From Methanobacterium sp. (lineage in GTDB: Archaea; Methanobacteriota; Methanobacteria; Methanobacteriales; Methanobacteriaceae): a DNA stretch of 64,000 nt. The stretch lies in NCBI RefSeq assembly GCF_038562635.1, contig NZ_JBCFBO010000001.1, forward strand, positions 1,962,643 through 2,026,642, given 5' to 3'. The notes under the pieces are model-generated. The model was given only the letters and a program-made list of their open reading frames with translations, was not told the origin of the DNA and made no database searches. Shown here in pieces: positions 1 through 9,099 of this stretch (position 1 is the first letter of the stretch; every line of letters starts with the position of its first letter). The position numbers were made by a program, and so were the translations under genes.

Positions 1-360
1 AAAATAGAAAGTATACACGAAGAAATGGCCGCAATACAGGAAGCGCACCATGAAATAGTGAATGAACCTCAAACTCCGGCTGAACTATTGAATTCAATAG
101 AAGGACTAAAATCAAGACTTGACGCGTTACATGAAGAAGTAGATGCAATTTTGTATCAGTACGGTGCAATCCATGAGATGCTGCATCAGGTAGATGTAAT
201 GATATCAGATTACTACAAGATGGATATAGAAATCTCTTCGTATGAGTTAAATGGAATGGAACAGGATCTTTTAAGCGTTAAAGATGAGTATAAACGGTTT
301 AAATTATTAAAATCGGAAATAGGTGCTGTAACTGAAAAAATAGTAGATAGAAGGATTTAA
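1..360 (+). CDS. Coiled-coil protein, 5' end outside window
   Basis: The reading frame is open from base 1 (eight codons before the first ATG at 25) and stops at 358-360, so the gene may begin upstream of the window. The visible 111+ residues are rich in Glu, Lys, Leu and Ile in heptad-like spacing, with a central stretch (EVDAILYQYGAIHEMLHQVD) that looks like a long amphipathic helix. There is no signal peptide, membrane segment or cysteine motif. I do not recognise the family. It may be the C-terminal half of a longer coiled-coil protein. It points away from the convergent hisB operon and is separated from it by a hairpin-rich spacer. Confidence 0.6.
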   Translation, partial: KIESIHEEMAAIQEAHHEIVNEPQTPAELLNSIEGLKSRLDALHEEVDAILYQYGAIHEMLHQVDVMISDYYKMDIEISSYELNGMEQDLLSVKDEYKRFKLLKSEIGAVTEKIVDRRI

Positions 361-454
361 AATTTGAATTAAATGTTATACCTATCCTAATTTGGAAAAT
401 AAGTCTAATTTTTGAAATATTGGGGAAATCTCTCAAAAATTCCCTCGAAATCCT

Positions 455-627
455 CAAAAAAATTTTCAATTTTTTTGGGAGTTAGAAAATATTTCATATT
501 TTCTAAAGTTCGTAGAATTTCGGGGCATCAAAAACCGCAGGTTTTTGAAGGCTTCGAATTTTTGGAGCACTCAAACACTTTGTGTTTGTAAGTTCCAATT
601 TCCGAACGTTAAAAATCGTAGATTTTT
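455..627. repeat. Hairpin array A (short variable stems, 3-nt loops)
   Basis: Near-perfect inverted repeats stand side by side in this spacer: 455-464/468-477 (loop TTC), 482-492/496-506 (11 bp, loop TTC), 528-536/540-548 (9 bp, loop GCA), 572-578/582-588 (CAAACAC-TTT-GTGTTTG) and 611-617/621-627 (loop GTA). Stem sequences differ but the geometry is the same, and linkers such as GGGGCA and GGAGCACT recur in array B at 26.6-26.9 kb. It lies between two convergent genes. It could serve as bidirectional terminators, but five stems is far more than termination needs. Confidence 0.75.
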
Positions 628-635
628 TTAAAGGA

Positions 636-1217
636 TTAGAGAACACCCTTTGTACTTGGGATTATATCGTGTTCAATCCGTAATGCATCTTTTAAAGCCC
701 TTGCAAATGCCTTAAAGAGTGATTCTATTTTATGGTGGTCGTTTTCACCTTCCACCCGTGCATTGATATTAATCCTTGCAGAATTTGCAAAGGATTCAAA
801 GAAGTGTTCAACATTTTCTGTACTCAGGTCGCCAACTTTCGCATTTTTAAATTCGAAGTTTAAGACACTGTAACTTCTTCCGCTTATATCCACGGCTACA
901 GTTGCCAGGGCGTCGTCCATAGGGATTATTGCATGTGACATCCTTTTTATTCCTTTTTTGTCTCCTATTGCACCTGCAAATGTTTCTCCAAGTAATATTC
1001 CCACATCTTCAACTGTATGGTGATCATCTACTTTTACATCGCCTTTAGCTTTAACACCAAGGTCGAAAAAGCCGTGTCTTGCAAAAGAGTCCAGCATATG
1101 ATCAAAAAAGTCAATTCCTGTGCTTACATCTGATTTTCCATTTCCATCGATATCTAACGAAATTTCAATGTCTGTTTCAGATGTTTTTCTGCTCATTTTC
1201 ATGCATCGATCTGTCAT
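636..1217 (-). CDS. hisB: Imidazoleglycerol-phosphate dehydratase
   Basis: This monofunctional HisB of 193 residues, the usual archaeal length, dehydrates imidazole glycerol phosphate to imidazole acetol phosphate in histidine biosynthesis in the cytoplasm. Diagnostic motifs are GIDFFDHMLDSFARHGFFD near residues 35-53, the metal-binding DDHHTVEDVGI near 64-74, and EGENDHHKIESLFKAFARAL near 155-175. The ATG at 1217 is preferred over downstream ATGs because AAGG lies 7 nt upstream. The gene follows a ferredoxin gene by 22 nt on the same strand, so the two are probably cotranscribed. No other his genes are nearby, as is common for scattered his genes in methanogens. Confidence 0.96.
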   Translation of the reverse strand: MTDRCMKMSRKTSETDIEISLDIDGNGKSDVSTGIDFFDHMLDSFARHGFFDLGVKAKGDVKVDDHHTVEDVGILLGETFAGAIGDKKGIKRMSHAIIPMDDALATVAVDISGRSYSVLNFEFKNAKVGDLSTENVEHFFESFANSARININARVEGENDHHKIESLFKAFARALKDALRIEHDIIPSTKGVL

Positions 1218-1239
1218 TTTTGAACCTTCTTACAGATAT

Positions 1240-1467
1240 TTATTCACTTTTTTTAAATGCTTCCTCATCTTCTTTACCATCTCTAATTACACGTATTGCA
1301 TCTACAGGGCACCTTGAGGCACAGTTAATGCATACATGACAGTATTCTAAATGCGAAGCTTTTGCCTTTTTATCTTTACCTATGCTCCATATTTTAGGTC
1401 CTTTAGGGCACGCTTCTCTGCACTTTCCACAGCCTATGCATTTTTCTTTATCTACTTCGATCCTCAT
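1240..1467 (-). CDS. 2[4Fe-4S] ferredoxin
   Basis: This small electron carrier of about 75 residues has two clusters. The first motif is CIGCGKCREACPKGP near residues 10-24 and the second is CHVCINCASRCPVDAI in the middle of the protein, each giving CxxCxxCxxxCP. The frame is open a further 72 nt upstream to an ATG at 1539, but that extension has no ferredoxin character, and MRIEVDKEKCIGCG is a typical ferredoxin N terminus, so I start at 1467. Its redox partner is unknown. It lies 22 nt upstream of hisB, which does not itself need electrons, so the link is probably only transcriptional. Confidence 0.9.
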   Translation of the reverse strand: MRIEVDKEKCIGCGKCREACPKGPKIWSIGKDKKAKASHLEYCHVCINCASRCPVDAIRVIRDGKEDEEAFKKSE

Positions 1468-1603
1468 GTTAATTACATTGTAATTTGCAGTTAATATAAT
1501 TTGCAGGCTTGATTTTTGAAGTCCAGTACAGACAGGCATTATTTAATAATAGTATTTTTTTAAATTCCACACATTTAAAAATTCTCTAGTTTTAATTTAC
1601 AGG

Positions 1604-2305
1604 CTACATTTTAACTATGGTGGCTGAAGCAGCTTTAAAACCTATAAATATGTCCATTCCAAGTGTTAAACCAAGTTTTTCTCTGGAATAATCTGTAACG
1701 TCTACATAAAGCTTTGCATTGTTCAGCTGGACAGTGAGCCTTATCATCTCATTGTTAAGTTCCATTCCAATTATTTTGCCTTCAAACACATTTCTAACAC
1801 TTGATTCATAGGGTTTTAACGTTACAAAAATATCATCGGGGCTTATTAAAACAAGTACTTTATCTCCCTTATTAAAATCATGGTCTAATGGAATTACTAT
1901 GGTTTTTCCTTCTATATCCACATGCATAACCTTATTCTTTTCGTAAATTCCTGTAATTTTACCTTCTACTTCATTTACTTCAGAATGCTTTTTAAGGATA
2001 CTTGTTAGCTTGGTATATTCCCAGAGTATTTGTTTACCTATATCGGTAACACTGCTTGCACCTCCGCCCCCTTTTCCCCCTCTTTGGGTGGAAACGATTG
2101 AAGATCCAAGTTTCTCTTCCATTATCTCAATGTTTTTAAGGGCTGTCCTGTAGGGAATGCCTGTTTTTTTGGATGCTTTCATTATGGATCCGTATTCATC
2201 GATGTGTTTAAGGAGAAGGAATTTTTTGTAATTTAATGATACCTGTTTTCCGCCAATTGAAATTTCCATTTCCAGTTTATATTCTGGTTTTTCTTCTATG
2301 TCCAT
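1604..2305 (-). CDS. ModE-type molybdate/tungstate-responsive regulator
   Basis: This 233-residue protein has an N-terminal winged helix-turn-helix of the ModE/LysR type at about residues 15-100 (FLLLKHIDEYGSIMKASKKT, then the glycine-rich wing GGKGGGGASSVTDIGKQIL). Two consecutive Mop/TOBE-like beta-barrel domains follow, at about 110-165 and 170-233, which in this family bind molybdate or tungstate. This matches the full-length ModE architecture. In the family, oxyanion binding controls repression of transport and molybdopterin-enzyme genes. No transporter genes are adjacent, so its targets must lie elsewhere. The start at 2305 has AGGGG 6 nt upstream. It is divergent from nothing obvious and lies downstream of the flippase gene on the same strand. 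Confidence 0.88.
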   Translation of the reverse strand: MDIEEKPEYKLEMEISIGGKQVSLNYKKFLLLKHIDEYGSIMKASKKTGIPYRTALKNIEIMEEKLGSSIVSTQRGGKGGGGASSVTDIGKQILWEYTKLTSILKKHSEVNEVEGKITGIYEKNKVMHVDIEGKTIVIPLDHDFNKGDKVLVLISPDDIFVTLKPYESSVRNVFEGKIIGMELNNEMIRLTVQLNNAKLYVDVTDYSREKLGLTLGMDIFIGFKAASATIVKM

Positions 2306-2381
2306 AAAAAGCCCCTATAATTTTATAATAATTCAAGTTAGAAATGAACTTTGGTATATTCTTTCTAATTTTTTCTATATA

Positions 2382-3971
2382 TTATTTTACAAACCTATCT
2401 ATAAATTTAACTACCTTTTCAACTGCACCAGAGAGCGGGCCGAATTTCTTGCTGTATCTTCTAACTACTCGTATGTCCCTTTTTGTAAATCCGCCTATTA
2501 ATGCAAAAACAATTGTGTATACAATAGGTGCAATTATGATTCCTGCCAAAAGTCCTATATCTGTTTTAGGCAATAATAATAGTGGAATTCCCATAATAAT
2601 GGTTGCAAATCCAATTTTAGCAAAATCAAGATGTGGTAGTTTTACTTCTGTTATATGGCAAGTTTTCCATAGTATTACAACCATTATTGAAAATGCAACT
2701 ATGGTGGTTGCAACAGCTGCTCCTATAATTCCATACATTGGAACCATAAGGAAATTCAATATGATATTCATCACGGTTCCTATAATTAGGATAATCATAG
2801 GAAGCCTTGGGTGTCCCATTCCCTGTATTATACTTGATGATACCATGAAAAGGGTGTAAAATGTCATTCCAACAACCAGTATGCTTAGTGCAGGGGCTCC
2901 AAAAATATAATTGGATCCAAATAGCAGGCTGAGAAGAGGTTGTGCGAATATTGCAATTCCAACACAAAGTGGAAGCACTAACAGTACCACATAACGATAT
3001 GATTGAGTTATATAATTTTCAAGAAGCACTTTGTCCTTTAAACTCGCAGCTTCAGAAGCTGCAGGGAGTATCACAGCTGCCACTGAAAGAGAAATTATGA
3101 GGGGAAGCCTTGCAATAGGATCTGCAGTTGTATAATACCCTGCATCCTGTGCAGGTAAATATCTACCTATAACAAGAGGCCCTACATCATATATGGCCAT
3201 TTCTGAAAGTGCAGTTATAGCTACAGGTATTGAAAAGACTAAAAGTGTTTTCAAAAGCACTAATTCATCCTTAAAACTAATTTTATTGACGGGTTTTGGG
3301 AAGAGTACCCATACATATTTCTTAAGGAGTATAAGGGAAACTATGGAAGAAGCTATGAACCCAAAAGCGGTTCCAAGAACTGCTCCTGCTGCATAAAAAC
3401 CAATGGAAACAAATGTAACAGCCATACCTATCATAAATACCTGTTCTACCGCACGACTGGCTACAACAAGCTCCATCTTATAAACACCCTGGAATGCACC
3501 CCTTAAAGCTCCAACTATGACACTAAATGGAGTTATAAGTGCAACGGCTTGAAGTGGATAAACCATGGCTGGTTTCTGGAAATAGAAATTTGCTATCCAG
3601 CTTGCGGAAAAGAATATGAGAATACCAAAAAGAGTCCCTGCCACCATCATAAATTTGAGGGAAGTTAAAATAACCTGTCTTGCCATGTCCTTTTCATCGA
3701 CAGCATTATGTTGTGCCACAAATTTAGAAATTGCTGGAGGAAAACCTCCTGCAGATAGTACCTGGAATATGCCTTGAAACGGTGTTGTAAGGCCCACTAA
3801 TCCATATCCCTCAGGTCCAAGCATTCTGCTTAATATAAATCTATAAAGATAACCGCCTACTCTAAAGAACAGGTAGCTGACCATCATCAAAAAGCTTCCT
3901 CTGAGTATCTTTGAACTTCCATTTGAGCTTTGATTTGGTGTTTCCTGTAAATTTGATTCTGATTCTTCCAT
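2382..3971 (-). CDS. Wzx/MVF-type polysaccharide flippase
   Basis: This 529-residue integral membrane protein has about 14 hydrophobic segments. A polar N-terminal tail is followed by GSFLMMVSYLFFRVGGYLYRFILSRMLGPEGYGL, the signature N terminus of the RfbX/SpoVB branch of the MATE/MVF superfamily. These proteins move lipid-linked glycans across the membrane, and in a pseudomurein-walled archaeon a role in wall precursor or surface glycan export is plausible (inference). GGTGAG sits 3 nt before the ATG at 3971. A TATA-like element on the same strand at 4033-4046 would give a leader of roughly 40 nt. No glycosyltransferases are adjacent. Confidence 0.9.
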   Translation of the reverse strand: MEESESNLQETPNQSSNGSSKILRGSFLMMVSYLFFRVGGYLYRFILSRMLGPEGYGLVGLTTPFQGIFQVLSAGGFPPAISKFVAQHNAVDEKDMARQVILTSLKFMMVAGTLFGILIFFSASWIANFYFQKPAMVYPLQAVALITPFSVIVGALRGAFQGVYKMELVVASRAVEQVFMIGMAVTFVSIGFYAAGAVLGTAFGFIASSIVSLILLKKYVWVLFPKPVNKISFKDELVLLKTLLVFSIPVAITALSEMAIYDVGPLVIGRYLPAQDAGYYTTADPIARLPLIISLSVAAVILPAASEAASLKDKVLLENYITQSYRYVVLLVLPLCVGIAIFAQPLLSLLFGSNYIFGAPALSILVVGMTFYTLFMVSSSIIQGMGHPRLPMIILIIGTVMNIILNFLMVPMYGIIGAAVATTIVAFSIMVVILWKTCHITEVKLPHLDFAKIGFATIIMGIPLLLLPKTDIGLLAGIIIAPIVYTIVFALIGGFTKRDIRVVRRYSKKFGPLSGAVEKVVKFIDRFVK

Positions 3972-4355
3972 TAACTCACCGAAAATAATTATTCTGGAAA
4001 ATTAGCATGTAGGTTTTCTAATTGCCCGGTATCCTTTATATACATTGTCACGCCGTTAATTAGATAATATGAATATCAAGTTTTTTAACATAATTCTGTT
4101 TATTCAATATGGAATTAAAAGTGTTTAATGGTTTGCTTAATAATTATTATTCTAATAAAACGCTTATTTAACTCTTATTTAGTTTATAATGATTTATTAT
4201 TGAATTTTTATCCTTTAAATTGTTATTATTTGGCTTTCATGATAAAAAAGTCATTAAAAACATTTTAATATGATAGAAACTTTTAAATAATAATTTAATT
4301 ACAATAATTTTGTTTTGTAATAATTTACAATTCAGTATTTAGAATATAAATCAAT
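3972..4355. promoter_or_regulatory. Divergent promoter region, flippase and adhesin
   Basis: This AT-rich 384-bp spacer lies between divergent genes. For the minus-strand flippase, TGTATATAAAGG at 4035-4046 fits an archaeal TATA box about 25 nt before a start site near 4010. For the plus-strand adhesin, TTTTAAATAATAA near 4281-4293 is the best TATA-like candidate. No SD is visible just before the adhesin ATG. No ORF or repeat of note is seen. Confidence 0.45.
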
Positions 4356-7127
4356 ATGAAGGGGATTAAAACGCAATCAACTTATAGACATTTAAATAAG
4401 ATCATAGCTTTGGTTTTTTTATTTAGTATTGCTTTTACTGTATTGTCTACTGTTAACATAGTTTCTGCTGATCAGTCAATCATTTATGTGAATGATTCTG
4501 GGGGCGATGACAGCTGGAATGGTTTGTCTGCAACTTGGATATCAGATACATTGGGCCCTAAAAAGTCAATTAAAAATGCAACAGGAACCGTAATTAGTGG
4601 TGGAACAGTAAATATTGCAAATGGGCGTTATTTCGGAGAAAATAACACCAACATAGTTATTGACAAGAATATAACCATTGCTGGGGAAAGCAGAGAGAAC
4701 ACAATTATAAACGGTACAGGTTCCGCGCAGATATTCACCATTCAAAAGGGTATAAATGTAGTTATCAAAAATTTAACCTTTGTAAATGGAACTGCGACCC
4801 AGAATTTGACACTTGCAGATAAGAATATAACTGCAGGCGGTGCCATTTGCAATTTTGGGAATTTAACTATCATTAACGGTACTTTTAGAGGTAACACAGC
4901 AACAAGTGAAGATATGTCCAAGAAACACGTTGTTGCCGGCGGCGCTGTATATAATGCTGGAGATTTGACTGTTACTGGCAGTGATTTTATAAATAACACT
5001 GCAACAGGTAATTTAATCGGTAACAATGGGACTGTAGGTGGTTCTATTTTTAACATTGGAATTTTAACTGTGGATACCAGTAACTTCACAGGTAACAGTG
5101 CAACTGCAGGTGGTGCAATTTATAATTTAGGAGTTTTAACAGTTCTTAACAGTATTTTCACAGGTAACACTGCAGCAGGGAACAACGTAACATCAGGTGG
5201 TGCTATATACAATGAATATAACAGTACTTTGAACCTTAATGGGGGTATTTTGAATATATATGGCAGTAATTTCACAGGTAACCAGGCATCAGGTAACGGC
5301 ACATCTGGTGGTGGTGCGATAGGTAATGAAAAAAATTTAACCATTAAAAATAGTACTTTTACAGGTAACAAAGTTATTAGCACAGGTAACACTGCAATGG
5401 GCGGTGCTATATTCAATATAGGTAATTTAACTGTAACAAACTGTAAGTTTGGATTAAATGCTTTAACAGGAAACACGGCAAATGGTAAAAATAACGCTTC
5501 AGCTGCAGGTGCTATTTTAAATAGTGGAAATTTAACCATTAATGGAAGTGAATTTAATTATAATACTGCATATTTTGGCGGTGCTGTCTACAATGGAGGT
5601 AATTTAACTGTAACTGGCAGTAATTTTACAGGTAACACTGCAATGGGCGGTGCTATATTCAATACAGGTAGTTCAACCATAACCAGCAGTAATTTCACAG
5701 GTAACGCTGCAAATAGTGCAAAAGGGCATTCAATTGGAGGGGCTATTTCAAATTCAGGTGTTTTAAATGTAAATAACAGTAAATTCAGTGGCAACACTGC
5801 AACTAACGGTGGTGCTATTTGTAATGATGGTAATGCAACTGTAATTAACTGTACTTTCACTGGTAACAAAGTAACCAGCTCAGATATTACTGTAGAAAAT
5901 TATGGCGGCGCCATTTACAATGAAGGTAAATTGAGTGTCAGCGGCAGCAATTTCACAGGAAATCGCGCAGTCAGTACAAATGCCATGAATCTGGCATACG
6001 GCGGCGGTGCAATTTTCAATTTCAAAGAAGCAACAATTAAAACCAGTAAATTCAGCGGCAACCTTGCTGATTTTGGCGGTGCCATTTCTAACATAGGTAA
6101 ATTGAGTGTCAGCAGCAGCACTTTTACAGGAAACCGTGCAGTCAGCACAATTTCAAGTTATGCGTTCGACGGCGGTGCAATCTCCAATAATGGTAATTTA
6201 ACCGTTACTTACAGTACTTTTACCGGTAATGTTGGAGATGTAGGAGGTGCTATTAGTAATTGGGGCAATTCAACTACCACTGTAATAGGCAGTACTTTTA
6301 CAGGCAATAACGCGACTTCTGACGGCGGTGCCATTTACAATGAGGGTAAATTGACTGTAAATTTCTGTAGAATTATTGGAAATCTGGTTAAAGTACCTAC
6401 ATATGTATCCAGTACTGGGCACGTTTTAGAAGATATAAATAACTATAAGGGATCCATTAATGTCAAATACAACTGGTGGGGTTCAAATTCAGGCCCATCA
6501 AAAGGCAGAATCATCGGTGCAACTGTTAGTCCATGGCTGGTTTTAACTTTAAGAGCAAGCCCTACTACCATTAAAGCTAGAGGGACATCAAATATATATG
6601 CAGACTTCTTCTATGATTCAAATGGTGGTTATCACAGCTATTCTGGTGGCCATGTTCCAGATGGAATACCAATAAGTTTTACCACTAAATTTGGGACCAT
6701 AAACAGTAAATCATCTACAGTTAATGGAGTTGCGAAGTCTACTTTAAAAGCAGGATCAACAGGTGGTATTGTCAACGTTGCAGCTAAGACTGACAGTCAA
6801 ACAGTGCAAATTCCACTAAAAGTAACTTCAACCTATCCAAAAAACGGCGTTTTAGGCTGCTCAAGAACTGCAAATATCTACATTAAATTCAGTCAAAATA
6901 TCAAAGCAAGTACATACTGGTCTAAGATATATGTTAAAAACCTCAAAACAGGAAAAAAAGTTTCAATTAGCAAATGGATTTCAGGAAACACACTTTACAT
7001 CAAGACTAGCTCAAGGAGATATGCATACTACTGGTATCAGGTTTACATTCCTGCGGGAGCAGTAAAAGACTACGCAAATCATAATTTATCTACAAGGTAC
7101 ACATTTAAATTCAAAACAGGGAGATAA
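4356..7127 (+). CDS. Adhesin-like surface protein, beta-helix (Pmp-type repeats)
   Basis: This 923-residue exported protein has a signal peptide at about 1-38 (IIALVFLFSIAFTVLSTV, then a cleavable SADQ). Residues 45-690 are many copies of a short unit of the form GGAIYN-G-LTV-S-FTGN-A, the Chlamydia Pmp-like right-handed beta-helix repeat typical of methanogen adhesin-like proteins. The helix ends with NWWGSNSGP near 700. An Ig-like domain (about 728-822) and a roughly 98-residue C-terminal domain beginning TYPKNG follow. That last domain is shared with the surface protein at 15.6-18 kb and probably attaches or stabilises the protein at the cell wall. There is no C-terminal membrane anchor. 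Internal repeats make slippage or recombination likely. Confidence 0.9.
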   Translation: MKGIKTQSTYRHLNKIIALVFLFSIAFTVLSTVNIVSADQSIIYVNDSGGDDSWNGLSATWISDTLGPKKSIKNATGTVISGGTVNIANGRYFGENNTNIVIDKNITIAGESRENTIINGTGSAQIFTIQKGINVVIKNLTFVNGTATQNLTLADKNITAGGAICNFGNLTIINGTFRGNTATSEDMSKKHVVAGGAVYNAGDLTVTGSDFINNTATGNLIGNNGTVGGSIFNIGILTVDTSNFTGNSATAGGAIYNLGVLTVLNSIFTGNTAAGNNVTSGGAIYNEYNSTLNLNGGILNIYGSNFTGNQASGNGTSGGGAIGNEKNLTIKNSTFTGNKVISTGNTAMGGAIFNIGNLTVTNCKFGLNALTGNTANGKNNASAAGAILNSGNLTINGSEFNYNTAYFGGAVYNGGNLTVTGSNFTGNTAMGGAIFNTGSSTITSSNFTGNAANSAKGHSIGGAISNSGVLNVNNSKFSGNTATNGGAICNDGNATVINCTFTGNKVTSSDITVENYGGAIYNEGKLSVSGSNFTGNRAVSTNAMNLAYGGGAIFNFKEATIKTSKFSGNLADFGGAISNIGKLSVSSSTFTGNRAVSTISSYAFDGGAISNNGNLTVTYSTFTGNVGDVGGAISNWGNSTTTVIGSTFTGNNATSDGGAIYNEGKLTVNFCRIIGNLVKVPTYVSSTGHVLEDINNYKGSINVKYNWWGSNSGPSKGRIIGATVSPWLVLTLRASPTTIKARGTSNIYADFFYDSNGGYHSYSGGHVPDGIPISFTTKFGTINSKSSTVNGVAKSTLKAGSTGGIVNVAAKTDSQTVQIPLKVTSTYPKNGVLGCSRTANIYIKFSQNIKASTYWSKIYVKNLKTGKKVSISKWISGNTLYIKTSSRRYAYYWYQVYIPAGAVKDYANHNLSTRYTFKFKTGR

Positions 7128-7215
7128 TAGAATTTAATTCCCATTTTTATTTTTTTTAATTTTTTATTAAACAATTCTTAAATCTATCCAATTTTTTGTA
7201 TAGGATGGTCATTAT

Positions 7216-8310
7216 ATGAAATGTAAAAACTGCGGGACTGAAAATCAGGAAAAGGAACAGTATTGTAGAAAATGTGGGAAATCTTTCTATGAATTAACTT
7301 TTAAAGAAGCAGTTTCCAGAGCAATTTTTAATCCTAACTGGTTAAATGTGGGATTAGGTGTCATTGCATCTTTTATTATTCTGGCCATCTTTTATGGATT
7401 TATGGATGCTTTTGATACTTTTGCTTATGGAATGATACCTGCATTACTTACTGGTGGAGCTATCACAGGGATACTGTTTTATAATCGAAATGTTAGGGCT
7501 AATTATGATTATGTCCCTAGTATAAGTGGGGCAGTAACTGGTTTAATTGCAGGATTTGCTGTTTTAATAACAATTATGGCCCAATATAGAGGTTCAAATG
7601 GATTAATTTTGTTCATATATTTGCCGGGTTATGTTTTTTGGGGATTTGTGGGTGGAGCATTAGGTACTATTGTAAATATGTTGCGAAAGGAAAATATCAA
7701 ACTAATAGTCCCTCTTGCAGCGTTTTTAATCTTAATACTATCAGTAGGGGGTTATTTTCTTAACCAATCTAATATGGATACTCATTATGAAACAGATTAT
7801 GATAATCAGTTACTTTCTTTGACTTTTGATGATTTACTGCAAACTGAAGCGGATGCTTTTTTAAACAAGACAGCAAACAGTGCTCAGCAGAATGTGAATA
7901 ATCTGAAAGAAGCCCAGAAAAGGTATCAAAGAATGCAAAATATAACAAAGGACGCATCACTATGGAATAATGAAATGATAAATGATGCAACATCGGATAT
8001 AAAGAAGGAATATGCACAAGCTTTAGGGCAATATATAAACCTTAAATTGAGTTATTATGATGAAATGGAATTGGGGATAAAATCTAGCATAAATGGAAAT
8101 AGTAAGGAAGCCCAAAAACACTACCAAAATGCTAAGAATTTAGTTCCAAAGATACAAAGTCAAGAAAATCTGCTTACAACAATCAATAACAAAGATACTC
8201 AATTCAAACAGTATGTAGGCCAAAAAATAGCAAATTCTAAAGAATATGCAAAGTATAATCAGGAACAAGGAGAATTAATGACATTTCCATTTGGAGTGCC
8301 TGATTCGTAA
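7216..8310 (+). CDS. Zinc-ribbon membrane protein with extracellular coiled coil
   Basis: This 364-residue protein starts with a zinc ribbon (CKNCGTENQEKEQYCRKCG, residues 3-21). About four membrane segments follow between residues 40 and 180 (for example GLGVIASFIILAIFYGF and GLIAGFAVLITIM), and glycine-rich loops between them resemble DUF5518-type archaeal membrane domains. The last 170 residues are hydrophilic and helical, with a coiled-coil look (NVNNLKEAQKRYQRMQN). Function unknown. Adjacent small zinc-ribbon membrane proteins are frequent in Methanobacteriales. The gene follows the adhesin by 88 nt, across a T-rich stretch that likely terminates adhesin transcription. AGGATGG precedes the ATG. 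Confidence 0.75.
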   Translation: MKCKNCGTENQEKEQYCRKCGKSFYELTFKEAVSRAIFNPNWLNVGLGVIASFIILAIFYGFMDAFDTFAYGMIPALLTGGAITGILFYNRNVRANYDYVPSISGAVTGLIAGFAVLITIMAQYRGSNGLILFIYLPGYVFWGFVGGALGTIVNMLRKENIKLIVPLAAFLILILSVGGYFLNQSNMDTHYETDYDNQLLSLTFDDLLQTEADAFLNKTANSAQQNVNNLKEAQKRYQRMQNITKDASLWNNEMINDATSDIKKEYAQALGQYINLKLSYYDEMELGIKSSINGNSKEAQKHYQNAKNLVPKIQSQENLLTTINNKDTQFKQYVGQKIANSKEYAKYNQEQGELMTFPFGVPDS

Positions 8311-8388
8311 TATTTTAATTTCTATTTTAAATGGATTTAGGTTATTGTCTAGATCTAATTAGAAGGTATCAGAAATTTTTTATTAGTT

Positions 8389-8979
8389 TTAGAGATCTAT
8401 CTCAACGTTCTCTAAAAAGTTTGAAAAATTCCTGACAGTCTTTTTAAGGACCCTGAAACCTTCTTTATCATTTTTAACACCTTCAAGGGAGTCCTGTGAC
8501 CAGAAGGTCGCCCCTAAATTGGCCCCAAATGCGCCGCCGCTTACTGGAACTGCCCCGTTAAGTATATAAAAAGTGAATATTTGCTGGATTACAAGTTCCT
8601 GGCCGCCGTGTCTATCGCCCCCGACTGAAATGGCCATACCAACTTTTCCCCTCAAAAAGTTAATGTCTGCAGCGCCCATAGCTCTTGTTCTGTCCATAAC
8701 CATTTTTAACTGGGCACTGATCCCTCCATTATAACATGGAGAAGCAAATACAAGTCCATCCGCCTCACGGATTAAATCATAGACTTTATACATATCATCT
8801 TTGATTATACATTCCTTTTTCTTTAGACAGTAATTACAGTGTCTGCAAGGACTGATATCCTTTCCCCTGACGCTGAAAAAATTTGTCTCGAATCCTTTAT
8901 CCTCAAGCATGCTTAAAGCTTCATTTAAAACATAGTCTGTGGCCTGTTTTCTTGGACTTCCGCATATACCTACTATCAT
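8389..8979 (-). CDS. Iron-sulfur flavoprotein (Isf-type, NADPH-FMN reductase fold)
   Basis: This flavodoxin-like protein of 196 residues has the FMN phosphate-binding start GICGSPRKQATDYVL (3-17). It also has the compact cysteine motif CRHCNYCLKKKEC at about 45-57, which in Methanosarcina Isf binds a [4Fe-4S] cluster, and FASPCYNGGISAQLKMVMDR near 78-97, the flavin-side loop. Isf proteins reduce O2 or H2O2 using ferredoxin electrons, so an oxidative-stress role is likely but inferred from the family. GGAGAG lies 6 nt before the ATG. It is a single-gene unit, convergent with the zinc-ribbon protein gene. Confidence 0.88.
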   Translation of the reverse strand: MIVGICGSPRKQATDYVLNEALSMLEDKGFETNFFSVRGKDISPCRHCNYCLKKKECIIKDDMYKVYDLIREADGLVFASPCYNGGISAQLKMVMDRTRAMGAADINFLRGKVGMAISVGGDRHGGQELVIQQIFTFYILNGAVPVSGGAFGANLGATFWSQDSLEGVKNDKEGFRVLKKTVRNFSNFLENVEIDL

Positions 8980-9099
8980 TATTAACTCTCCGAGTATAAT
9001 GTATGTAACCAGATAGAATTTGTGTGTGGAAATTTCAATGGAATTTCCAGTTTAAATAACCTTATAATAAATAGGTTCTTTTTAATTAAAATATTATAA

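Noticed and set aside
2298..2859. Plus-strand ORFs opposite the flippase gene
   Set aside because: The minus strand encodes a complete multi-helix flippase with proper SD; the plus-strand frames are shadows.
4742..6148. Several Pro/Ala/Val-rich minus-strand ORFs inside the adhesin gene
   Set aside because: They mirror the GGAIYN/FTGN repeats of the sense strand and lack ribosome-binding sites.
8820..8860. Ferredoxin-like Cys cluster as a separate gene
   Set aside because: The cysteines belong to the compact motif within the iron-sulfur flavoprotein frame.
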